A DNA stretch of 64,000 nt from contig WGNG01000009.1 of NCBI GenBank assembly GCA_016124675.1, positions 1-64,000 of the forward strand, in the 5' to 3' direction. The translations under genes and the position numbers were made by a program. Source of the stretch: Alphaproteobacteria bacterium (lineage in GTDB: Bacteria; Pseudomonadota; Alphaproteobacteria; Caulobacterales; Maricaulaceae). Each line of letters starts with the position of its first letter. The first letter of the stretch is position 1. This document shows, in pieces, positions 18,984 to 26,871 of this stretch. The notes under the pieces were generated by a model, which worked only from the letters and a program-made list of their open reading frames with translations, had not been told where the DNA came from and did no database searches.

Positions 18984-19451
18984 ATGATTCGCACTCTTAT
19001 GACGGCTGCCTTCGCTGCAACCGCGCTCGCGGGCGTGGCGTCTGCGCAGAATTTTTCGCTGAACCCGAACTACGGCACGGTCTCCCTGTCGGGCGGCTTC
19101 ACGCCCGATCCGTACGTGATCAACCTGCAGTCCGGCGGCTCCATCCCCGCCAGCAACATCTCGTCCAGCTGCGCAGGCTTCATCACCGACGCGCCGGACG
19201 TGCGGCTGCAGTTTTCGGCCGGCAGCCTGCCGCTGATCATCTCGACCTCGTCCTCCTCCGACACCACCCTGGTGATCAACGGTCCGGACGGATCGTGGTA
19301 TTGCGATGACGACGGCGGCGAGTACGGCCTGAACGCCTCGATCTATTTCAATAACCCGCGGTCGGGCCAGTACGACATCTGGGTCGGCACCTACGGGTCC
19401 GCCTCGCTGCGGCCTGCCCAGCTCCACATCTCCGAGCTGTACAGCCAGTAA
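18984..19451 (+). CDS. Secreted single-repeat protein (PDG..CDDD domain)
   Basis: 155 aa with an AAGGGAA site upstream and a clear Sec signal (LMTAAFAATALAGVASAQ). The mature part is one copy of a beta-rich domain with the marks GGFTPDPYVINLQSGG, SSSCAGFIT, SDTTLVINGPDGSWYCDDDGG and SGQYDIWVGTYG, ending in LHISEL. The acidic CDDD loop may bind calcium, and two Cys could pair. The next gene has four copies. It looks like bacterial pre-peptidase or adhesin-type domains, but I cannot name a function. Confidence 0.85.
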   Translation: MIRTLMTAAFAATALAGVASAQNFSLNPNYGTVSLSGGFTPDPYVINLQSGGSIPASNISSSCAGFITDAPDVRLQFSAGSLPLIISTSSSSDTTLVINGPDGSWYCDDDGGEYGLNASIYFNNPRSGQYDIWVGTYGSASLRPAQLHISELYSQ

Positions 19452-19462
19452 GGCCAAGGCAT

Positions 19463-19493
19463 CGGCCCCGCCCCTCCGGGCGGGGCCGAATTG
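19463..19493 (+). terminator. Terminator between the two repeat genes
   Basis: CGGCCCCGCCC-CTCC-GGGCGGGGCCG stem followed by AATTGCTTT. Confidence 0.75.
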
Positions 19494-19537
19494 CTTTCAC
19501 GCCCTGTCATTCCGACACCGCCTTCAAGGAGACGCTC

Positions 19538-21313
19538 ATGCCCAACCGCAATTTCCTTTTATCGATCTGTCTTGCGCCGCTGTGCGCGCTGGGCGTGTCC
19601 GCCCCGTCGCTGGCGCAGGGTTTCACCGGCGCGCCCGTCTATGGCGAGCTTGATTACACGCCGGGCGCAGAACCCGTCAGCCTGCGCGTGCGCGCCGCAG
19701 GGGCGATGTCCGCCGACCGGCTGTCTCCCGATTGCTGGGGCTATATCTCCGAACAGCCCACGGTCTCGGTGGTGCTGCGCGCCCGCGGCAATGTCCGTTT
19801 TGCGGCCGGCAGCGATACCGACACCACACTGGCCGTGCGCGCGCCGGACGGAACCATCACCTGCGATGATGATGGCGCAAACGCCGGCTACAACCCGGGC
19901 GTCGCCCTCGATAACGCGCCGTCGGGCCGCTATGACGTGTGGCTGGGCACGTTCTCGGCCGGCGTCGGCTATCCCGACGCGGTGTTTCACGTCGCCACCG
20001 ACGCTTTCATCACGGACAATCCGTACAGCGTCGCCCCGTCTGCGGATGAGACCCCGCTCCAGACCCTCAGCCTGCGCGCCGGTTTCCGCGGTGATCCCCG
20101 GAGCATCAGCGTCGTGGCCGGCGGCGCGGGCGATATGTCATCGCTCGACTGGTCATGCTATGGCGGCGCGTCCCGGGCGGCGGCCCTGGCGCTGGACTAC
20201 CAGGCGGGCAGCCTCCCGCTCTACATCTTCATGCGCTCGCAGAACGACGGAACGCTCGCCGTGCTCGCGCCCGACGGGACATTCCATTGCAATGATGACC
20301 GCATCGAGCTCAATCCCGGCGTCGCGTTCGGTCAGCCGCAAAGCGGGCGCTACCTGATCTGGACCGGCCTGCTCGACAACACTCTGCCGGCCGAGGCGGC
20401 CTCGCTGGTGATTTCCGAGATCGGCTTTGACGGGGTGGACAACCGCCTCGACGTCGCAGGACGGCCGCGTCATGGCGAGCGCCGCCTGCAGGGCGGCTTC
20501 CTGCCGGACCCGGTCGCGGTGAGCGTCATGGCTGGCGGCACGGTCGATCTGAATCTCGCCACAGAGGGCGGTGTGATCGCCGATGGCTGGTGCGTCGGCA
20601 TGGCGACCCGCGAGCCGAGCTTCCGGCTGCGCTTTGATGATCCGGCTGGTCCTTTGTTCTTCTCGCTGGCCTCGGACGCCGACACCACGCTGGCCGTCAA
20701 CTCCCCCGACGGCGCCTGGTATTGCAATGACGACATGATCGGGCTCGACCCGGTGGTGCGCTTCAACCAGGCAGAGGCGGGCGTCTATGACGTCTATGCC
20801 GGCTCCTTCGGCGGCGAGACCGCTGCGGCGACGCTGTATATTTCGGAAATCGGCGGCGGCGCCGACCCGGTCTCCAGCCAGGTCGACATCAATGCCGAGC
20901 CGCTGTTCGGCGCGGTGACCCTGGCCGCCGGCTTCCTGCCGGACCCGCATGATCTGGACGTCGCGGCAGGCGGGCCCATCGCCGCCTATGACGCGATCTA
21001 TGGCGAGGATCTGTGGTGCGCGGGCCATATCACCCGCGAGCCGACCGCCAACCTGTTCTGGGAAGGCCAGGGCGGCCCGCTCTATATCTGGGCCGAAAGC
21101 GGCGCCGACACCACCATCGCCATCAATCTGCCCGATGGCAGCTGGGCGTGCGACGACGACTTCGCCGGCAATCTGAACCCGGGGCTGGTGTTCGATAGCG
21201 CCCTGTCGGGACGCTACGACATCTATGTCGGCACGTATGGGCAAGGCATGGAAGGCGAGCCCGCGCGGCTGCGCATCTCCGAGCTGACGCCGGACTGGGC
21301 CAGCTGGGAATAG
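19538..21313 (+). CDS. Secreted protein with four PDG..CDDD repeats
   Basis: 591 aa. A Sec signal ends near ALGVSAPSLAQG. Four repeats of about 140 residues follow (roughly 27-165, 166-295, 296-430, 431-591). Each has a GGFLPDP-like opening, a Trp/Cys patch, a TTLAVxxPDGxxxCDDD loop (CNDD in two), SGRYDxxxGTF and a closing ISEIG. They are the same unit as the 155-aa neighbour. The repeat identity is at the protein level and is diverged, so duplication is old. Export to the periplasm or outside is clear; the role (matrix, adhesion or calcium-binding) is inference. Confidence 0.85.
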   Translation: MPNRNFLLSICLAPLCALGVSAPSLAQGFTGAPVYGELDYTPGAEPVSLRVRAAGAMSADRLSPDCWGYISEQPTVSVVLRARGNVRFAAGSDTDTTLAVRAPDGTITCDDDGANAGYNPGVALDNAPSGRYDVWLGTFSAGVGYPDAVFHVATDAFITDNPYSVAPSADETPLQTLSLRAGFRGDPRSISVVAGGAGDMSSLDWSCYGGASRAAALALDYQAGSLPLYIFMRSQNDGTLAVLAPDGTFHCNDDRIELNPGVAFGQPQSGRYLIWTGLLDNTLPAEAASLVISEIGFDGVDNRLDVAGRPRHGERRLQGGFLPDPVAVSVMAGGTVDLNLATEGGVIADGWCVGMATREPSFRLRFDDPAGPLFFSLASDADTTLAVNSPDGAWYCNDDMIGLDPVVRFNQAEAGVYDVYAGSFGGETAAATLYISEIGGGADPVSSQVDINAEPLFGAVTLAAGFLPDPHDLDVAAGGPIAAYDAIYGEDLWCAGHITREPTANLFWEGQGGPLYIWAESGADTTIAINLPDGSWACDDDFAGNLNPGLVFDSALSGRYDIYVGTYGQGMEGEPARLRISELTPDWASWE

Positions 21314-21338
21314 CCAGACCGCCTCGCGCCTGACACGA

Positions 21339-21373
21339 GGGCGCGTCCGGGACCTCCCGGGCGCGCCTTTGCT
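21339..21373 (+). terminator. Terminator after the four-repeat gene
   Basis: GGCGCGTCCGGG-ACCT-CCCGGGCGCGCC followed by TTTGCTTT. Confidence 0.75.
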
Positions 21374-21545
21374 TTGGGGCGCCGCCCCGCAGCCGCCCGC
21401 CCTGCTCGCCGGCCCTTGCGTTTTGGGCGGGCGCGCGTATAACCGCCGCTTCGTAAAAACAGGCCTACCCGGCCCAATCGACATGCCGGGCGGCCGCAGA
21501 CCGCGTTGAGCGCCCAGCGCTGCAACGCTCCCCAAGGAGAGCAAA

Positions 21546-21749
21546 ATGTCGAAGATGAAGACCAAAAGCGGCGCCAAAAAGCGCTTCAAGGTCACGGCTA
21601 CGGGCAAGATCCTGGCCGCTCAGTCTGGCAAGCGCCATGGCATGATCAAGCGCACCCCCAAGCAGGTGCGTCAAAAGCGCGGCACCGTCGCCCTGTCGGC
21701 GCCGGACGCGAAGATCGTCAAGCGTTCCTATTTCCCGTACAGCCGCTAG
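21546..21749 (+). CDS. rpmI: 50S ribosomal protein L35
   Basis: 67 aa, very basic. It starts [20 protein letters not shown], the family hallmark. AAGGAGA precedes the ATG. It forms the conserved pair with rplT. In many bacteria infC lies just before it, but here infC is 12 kb away. Confidence 0.98.
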   Translation: MSKMKTKSGAKKRFKVTATGKILAAQSGKRHGMIKRTPKQVRQKRGTVALSAPDAKIVKRSYFPYSR

Positions 21750-21795
21750 CGCGGCCGGGACCCACCAGATTTAGCGACGTTTCAGGAGATACCCC

Positions 21796-22152
21796 ATGTC
21801 CCGCGTGTCCACCGGTCCGGCGCGTCTCGCCCGGAGAAAAAAAGTTCTTGAGCAGGCGAAAGGCTTTTACGGCCGCCGCAAGAACACCATCCGCATCGCC
21901 CGTCAGGCTGTCGAGAAGGCCGGCCAGTACGCCTATCGCGACCGCCGCGCCAAGAAGCGCGTGTTCCGCGCGCTCTGGATCCAGCGCATCAACGCCGCGG
22001 CGCGCCTCAATGGCCTCACCTATGCCAGCCTGATGAACGGCCTGAACAAGGCCGGCATCGAGCTCGACCGCAAGGTTTTGTCCGACATCGCCATCCACGA
22101 GCCCGAAGCCTTTACCGCGCTGGCCGAGCAGGCCAAGCAGGCGCTGGCGTAA
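21796..22152 (+). CDS. rplT: 50S ribosomal protein L20
   Basis: 118 aa, standard length. Family segments are [20 protein letters not shown] and [20 protein letters not shown]. It binds 23S rRNA early in 50S assembly. AGGAGA lies about 7 bases before the ATG. It follows rpmI by 46 bases and ends at a strong terminator before pheS. Confidence 0.98.
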   Translation: MSRVSTGPARLARRKKVLEQAKGFYGRRKNTIRIARQAVEKAGQYAYRDRRAKKRVFRALWIQRINAAARLNGLTYASLMNGLNKAGIELDRKVLSDIAIHEPEAFTALAEQAKQALA

Positions 22153-22183
22153 GGGCTGACCGCTCTCACACCGTCTCGACAGC

Positions 22184-22213
22184 GCCCGCCTGGCCCCGCC
22201 AGGCGGGCGTTTG
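22184..22213 (+). terminator. Rho-independent terminator after rplT
   Basis: GCCCGCCTGG-CCCCG-CCAGGCGGGC stem followed by GTTTGCG; a perfect 10-bp stem. Confidence 0.75.
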
Positions 22214-22304
22214 CGTTGGCGCGCCGCCGGACGCACAAACCGGGCGCCCCAAGCGATCAAAACACGCTAGACACCGCGCGACAGACCTGAAAACCGGACC
22301 GACC

Positions 22305-23390
22305 ATGATGAGCCAGACTGCTGACCTCGACGCGCTGGAAGCGCGCCTTTCCGCCGGCATCGCCGCCGCCGCCGATCTCAAGGCGCTCGACGACATCCGT
22401 GTCGCCGCTTTGGGCAAGAAGGGCGAGGTGTCGCTGAAAATGCGCGAGCTGGGGGCCATGAGCCCGGACGAGCGCCAGGTGATGGGCCCGGCCCTCAACG
22501 GCCTGCGCGACCGGCTCAGCGCGGCCCTTGATGCGCGCAAGCAGGTGCTGGAGGACGCGGCCCTGAACGCCGCGCTGGCGTCCGAGCGCATCGACATCAC
22601 CCTGCCCGCGCGCCGCGAGCCGCAGGGCAGCCTGCACCCGGTGGCCCAGGTGATGGAGGAGCTGGCGGCGATCTTCGCCGACATGGGCTTTGCTGTCGCC
22701 GAAGGGCCGGACGTGGAGGATGATTTCCATAACTTCACCGCGCTGAACTTCCCCGCCGGCCACCCGGCGCGCGACATGCACGACACCTTCTTCATGACGC
22801 CCGGCGCAGACGGCGTGGCGAAACTGCTGCGCACCCATACCTCGCCGGTGCAGATCCGCACCCTGATGAACAACAAGCCCCCCATCCGCATCATCGCGCC
22901 GGGCCGGGTGTACCGGTGTGACTGGGACCAGACCCACACGCCCATGTTCCATCAGGTCGAGGGTCTCGTCATCGACCGCGACACCCATATGGGTCATCTC
23001 AAGGGCTGCCTCATCGATTTTCTCGCCGCCTTCTTCGAGACCGATGAGGTAGAGGCGCGCCTGCGCCCGCACCACTTCCCCTTCACCGAGCCCAGCGCCG
23101 AGATGGACGTGCGCTATGAGCGCGTGGGCGACGCGGTGAAGGTGGGGTCCGGCGACAGATGGATGGAGATTCTGGGCTGCGGGATGGTGCATCCCAATGT
23201 CATCCGCGCCTGCGGCCTCGATCCGGACGAATATCAGGGCTTCGCCTTCGGCATGGGGGTGGACCGCCTGGCCATGCTCAAATACGGCATGCCGGACCTG
23301 CGCCCCTTCTTCGAGCCCGATGCGCGCTGGCTCGCCCATTACGGCTTCAGCCCGCTTTTGCAGGCAAACCTCGCCACCAGCCTCAGCTGA
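22305..23390 (+). CDS. pheS: Phenylalanyl-tRNA synthetase alpha subunit
   Basis: 361 aa. An N-terminal coiled coil of about 90 residues is followed by the class II catalytic core: [14 protein letters not shown], motif 2 around [20 protein letters not shown], and motif 3 [17 protein letters not shown]. It forms an alpha2-beta2 enzyme with PheT and charges tRNA-Phe. Two adjacent ATGs (22305, 22308) could serve as start. pheT begins 20 bases downstream. Confidence 0.98.
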   Translation: MMSQTADLDALEARLSAGIAAAADLKALDDIRVAALGKKGEVSLKMRELGAMSPDERQVMGPALNGLRDRLSAALDARKQVLEDAALNAALASERIDITLPARREPQGSLHPVAQVMEELAAIFADMGFAVAEGPDVEDDFHNFTALNFPAGHPARDMHDTFFMTPGADGVAKLLRTHTSPVQIRTLMNNKPPIRIIAPGRVYRCDWDQTHTPMFHQVEGLVIDRDTHMGHLKGCLIDFLAAFFETDEVEARLRPHHFPFTEPSAEMDVRYERVGDAVKVGSGDRWMEILGCGMVHPNVIRACGLDPDEYQGFAFGMGVDRLAMLKYGMPDLRPFFEPDARWLAHYGFSPLLQANLATSLS

Positions 23391-23410
23391 GCGTTCCAGG
23401 AACCCGACCG

Positions 23411-25798
23411 ATGAAATTCTCCCTCTCCTGGCTCAAACGCCATCTCGATACCGATCTCTCCATCCCGGCCCTGACCGACGCCATGACCATGGCGGGGCTC
23501 GAGATCGAGCATGTCGAGGACCCGGCGGCGCGCCTTGCCCCCTTCACCACCGCGCGCGTGATCGCGGCCGAGCCCCATCCCGACGCCGACAAGCTGCGGG
23601 TCTGCCGGGTCGACACGAAGGATGGCGAGAAACAGATCGTGTGCGGCGCGCCCAATGCGCGCGCCGGCATGACCGCCATCTACGCCCCGCTGGGCGCGTA
23701 TATCCCGGGCCTCGATTTCGCGCTGGACCCCAAGCCGCGCAAGATCAGGGGTGTGGAAAGCCATGGCATGCTGTGCTCCACGAAAGAACTCGAAGCGGGC
23801 GAGGACCATGACGGCATCGCGGACCTGACCGGTGACTGGCCGGTGGGCACGCCCGCGGCTGAGGCCCTGGGTCTCAACGATCCGGTCATCGATTTCGAGG
23901 TGACGCCCAACCGCCCCGACTGGCTGGGCGTGCATGGTATTGCGCGTGATCTCGCCGCTGCGGGCGCCGGAACCTTCAAGAGCGCGCCGGTGGGGATCGT
24001 GGCCGGCCTCTTCCCCTGCCCCGTGACCATCGAGACCGACTGGCCCGAGGCCTGTCCGGTCTTTGCCGGACGGGTGATCAAGGGCGTGAAGAACGGCCCC
24101 TCTCCCGACTGGCTGCAGCGCTGGCTCAAGGCCGTGGGCCTGCGCCCGATCAATCTCCTGGTCGATGTGACGAATTTCGTCTCATACGACCGCGCGCGCC
24201 CGCTGCACGTCTATGATTTGAGCAAGATCGGCAGAACCATCCGCGCCCGGCGCGGCGCCGGCGAGGCCGACCGGTTCGAGGCGCTGGACGGGCGCGAGTA
24301 TGATCCCGCATCCCATCACTGTGTCATCGCCGACGACACGCGCTGCCTCGGCCTCGGCGGCATCATGGGCGGCATGTATTCCGGCTGCACCGGCGACACC
24401 AAGGACGTGTTCATCGAGAGCGCCTGGTTTGATCCGGCGATCACGCGCGTCACAGGGCGCGAGACCGGCATCGACAGCGACGCCAAATACCGTTTCGAGC
24501 GCGGGGTGGACCCTGAAAGCGTGATGGACGGGCTGGAGCTCGCCACCGCGCTGATCCTCGAATATGGCGGCGGCGAGCCCAGCGAAGTGCGCGTGGCGGG
24601 CAAGGCGCCCGGGCGCCTGGCGGCCATCGAGCTCGATATCGCGCGGGTCAAGACGCTGCTGGGTCTGGACCTGCCGCCCCAGCGGATCGAGGACATCCTC
24701 ACCGCGCTGGGCTTCAAGGTGACGCGCGGCGCGGTCTGGACCGTCGCGCCCCCCAGCTGGCGGCGCGATTGCCGCGAGGCGGCGGACCTCATCGAGGAAA
24801 TCGCCCGCATCGAGGGCTATGACAAACTGCCCGCCACGCGCCTGTCCCGCCCCGAAGGCCGGCTTGATGCCCCCGCCACGCCCCTGCAGAACCGCGTGCG
24901 CGCCGCGCGCCGGGCGGTGGCCCAGCGCGGCTATCAGGAAGCGGTGACCTGGTCCTTCTGCCATCACGCCCAGGCGGCCCTGTTCGGCGGCGCCGGGCCG
25001 GGCCTGCGGCTGGCCAATCCGATCAGTTCGGAGCTGGACGTGATGCGCCCCAGCGCCCTCATCCATCTCATCACCGCGCTGGAAGCCAATGCCCGCCGGG
25101 GCCTCGGCGATGCGCGCTTCTTCGAGGCCGGGCCCATCTATCTCAATGACCAGCCCGACGGCCAGCGCACCGTCGTGGCGGCGGCCCGCCGGGTTGTCGC
25201 CTCGCGCGACTGGCGCGGCGGCGCAGCGCCCGATGTGTTCGACATCAAGGCTGATGTGCTGGCCGCACTCGCCGCCGCCGAAGCGCCGGTGGACAATCTG
25301 CAGATCACGGCGGACGCGCGTGATTGGTGGCATCCCGGCCGGTCGGGCGTCCTGCGCCTTGGCCGCAACATGATCGCGGAATTCGGCGAGATTCACCCGC
25401 GTGTCCTGAAAGCCCTCGACGTGGAGGGGCGCGTCGTCGCGTTCGAGATCGTGCTGGACGCGATCCCGGCGGCCCGCAAGAAGGCGCTGAAAGCCCGCCC
25501 GGCGCTCGCCCTGTCAGACCTGATGCCGGTGCGGCGCGATTTCGCCTTCCTGGCGCCCGATAGTCTGGCCGCAGGCGAGCTGTTGCGCGCGGTGCGCGGC
25601 GCCGACAAGGCGCTCATCACCGACGCCGCCCTGTTCGACCGCTATGCCGGTCAGGGCGTGCCGCAGGGTCATGTAAGCCTCGCCGTCGAAGTGACGCTGC
25701 AGCCCACCGGCAAGACGCTCACCGATGCCGAGATCGACGCGGCGTCCAAGGCGATCATCGCGGCGGCCGAGAAGGCCGGCGCGCGGCTGCGCAGCTAG
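23411..25798 (+). CDS. pheT: Phenylalanyl-tRNA synthetase beta subunit
   Basis: 795 aa from the ATG at 23411 (MKFSLSWLKRHLDTD). Domains in order: a tRNA-binding OB fold (about 40-150, with HPDADKLRVCRVDT), B3/4 editing domain, B5, the catalytic-like core (TRETGIDSDAKYRFERGVDP), and the C-terminal FDX-ACB domain that holds the tRNA anticodon stem. Length is normal. Upstream reading in the same frame overlaps pheS and is not coding. Confidence 0.98.
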   Translation: MKFSLSWLKRHLDTDLSIPALTDAMTMAGLEIEHVEDPAARLAPFTTARVIAAEPHPDADKLRVCRVDTKDGEKQIVCGAPNARAGMTAIYAPLGAYIPGLDFALDPKPRKIRGVESHGMLCSTKELEAGEDHDGIADLTGDWPVGTPAAEALGLNDPVIDFEVTPNRPDWLGVHGIARDLAAAGAGTFKSAPVGIVAGLFPCPVTIETDWPEACPVFAGRVIKGVKNGPSPDWLQRWLKAVGLRPINLLVDVTNFVSYDRARPLHVYDLSKIGRTIRARRGAGEADRFEALDGREYDPASHHCVIADDTRCLGLGGIMGGMYSGCTGDTKDVFIESAWFDPAITRVTGRETGIDSDAKYRFERGVDPESVMDGLELATALILEYGGGEPSEVRVAGKAPGRLAAIELDIARVKTLLGLDLPPQRIEDILTALGFKVTRGAVWTVAPPSWRRDCREAADLIEEIARIEGYDKLPATRLSRPEGRLDAPATPLQNRVRAARRAVAQRGYQEAVTWSFCHHAQAALFGGAGPGLRLANPISSELDVMRPSALIHLITALEANARRGLGDARFFEAGPIYLNDQPDGQRTVVAAARRVVASRDWRGGAAPDVFDIKADVLAALAAAEAPVDNLQITADARDWWHPGRSGVLRLGRNMIAEFGEIHPRVLKALDVEGRVVAFEIVLDAIPAARKKALKARPALALSDLMPVRRDFAFLAPDSLAAGELLRAVRGADKALITDAALFDRYAGQGVPQGHVSLAVEVTLQPTGKTLTDAEIDAASKAIIAAAEKAGARLRS

Positions 25799-25840
25799 GC
25801 TCTCGCAGGCCGCACGCCGACGTCTCTGACCGGCCGGGCT

Positions 25841-26800
25841 CTAGCCAGCCGGCGCCGCCTTGCGCGCGCGGCGCCGTTCCAGCCCCTTGCGCACCCAGCG
25901 CCGGATCAGCCAGGCGCCGGGGATGATCAGCACCAGCCAGGGCGCCAGCCCGGCGAGGAAGGTGATCAGGGCGCCCAGCGATTCGGCAAACGTCCGGCTC
26001 ATGCTGTCGATCGCCTCGCGCACGGGGTCGAAATTCGACGCCGAGGCCGGGGTGAGCAAAGGCTGGTAGTTCACGCTGAGCTCCGACATCGACACGCGCA
26101 GGCGCAGCGCCGCGATGACGCTCTCGCGCGCTTCGATGTCCGACTGGACCCGCGCCAGCTCGCGCTCCACCTGGATCAGCTCCTCCAGCCGCGCCTCGCG
26201 CTGCTCCAGCATGGCCTGCAGCCGGTCGCGCAGGGCGATGCGGGCGCGCAGGCGCGCCTCGCCGTCGACGATCTGGGTGGTGAGGTCCTCAACCCCGGTC
26301 TGCTCGGAGATCACAGACCCGCCCGCGCTCTCCAGCTCGCCCGACAGGCCCTCGCGGAAACGCGCAATCCAGGCCGGCGCCGCGCGCAGGGTGAGATGGG
26401 CGCGCGCATTCTCGGTTCCCGCGCTCTGGGTGGAGGCGTGGATGACCTGACACTGGTTCAGCCCCGCCGCCTCACACGCCGCCACATGGGCGCCATGCAG
26501 GCCGCCCAGCGCCTGGCCCGGCAAACGCACCGCATAATCGTAACGATAGGCGAGATAGGCCGCAGGCTCGCCGGCTTCGGCCGGCGCCTGTGATGCGCCG
26601 CCGCCCGATTCCATCGCCTGCTCGGCCATCATGGCCGGTGGCGGCGGCGCAGCGGCGATGCGCGAGCCGGTCACCGACGACCGCGCATTGAACTCGCCGA
26701 GCACTTCCCCGTCCGACCCGGCTCCGCCGCCGTCCGAACACCCCGCCAGCAGCGCGCACGCCAGCGCGCCTGCAAGGCCCAAACCCACCTGTCTGATCAT
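25841..26800 (-). CDS. DUF4349 lipoprotein
   Basis: 319 aa from the ATG at 26800; a longer frame to 26836 lacks the signal. A lipoprotein signal with lipobox LAGC is followed by a Gly/Ala-rich stretch. The DUF4349 core contains the conserved ISEQTGVEDLTTQIVDGEAR with a coiled coil (about 170-230) and ends with one membrane helix (LGALITFLAGLAPWLVLIIPG) and a basic tail. The family is widespread but its role is unknown; an envelope-stress link has been suggested for some members. It converges on pheT. Confidence 0.85.
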   Translation of the reverse strand: MIRQVGLGLAGALACALLAGCSDGGGAGSDGEVLGEFNARSSVTGSRIAAAPPPPAMMAEQAMESGGGASQAPAEAGEPAAYLAYRYDYAVRLPGQALGGLHGAHVAACEAAGLNQCQVIHASTQSAGTENARAHLTLRAAPAWIARFREGLSGELESAGGSVISEQTGVEDLTTQIVDGEARLRARIALRDRLQAMLEQREARLEELIQVERELARVQSDIEARESVIAALRLRVSMSELSVNYQPLLTPASASNFDPVREAIDSMSRTFAESLGALITFLAGLAPWLVLIIPGAWLIRRWVRKGLERRRARKAAPAG

Positions 26801-26871
26801 GTCCCTCTCCCGGTCCCTCGATGCGCCATGGTGCACCCGGCATTGCGGCCAGAAAAGGGGCGGATTTGGGC

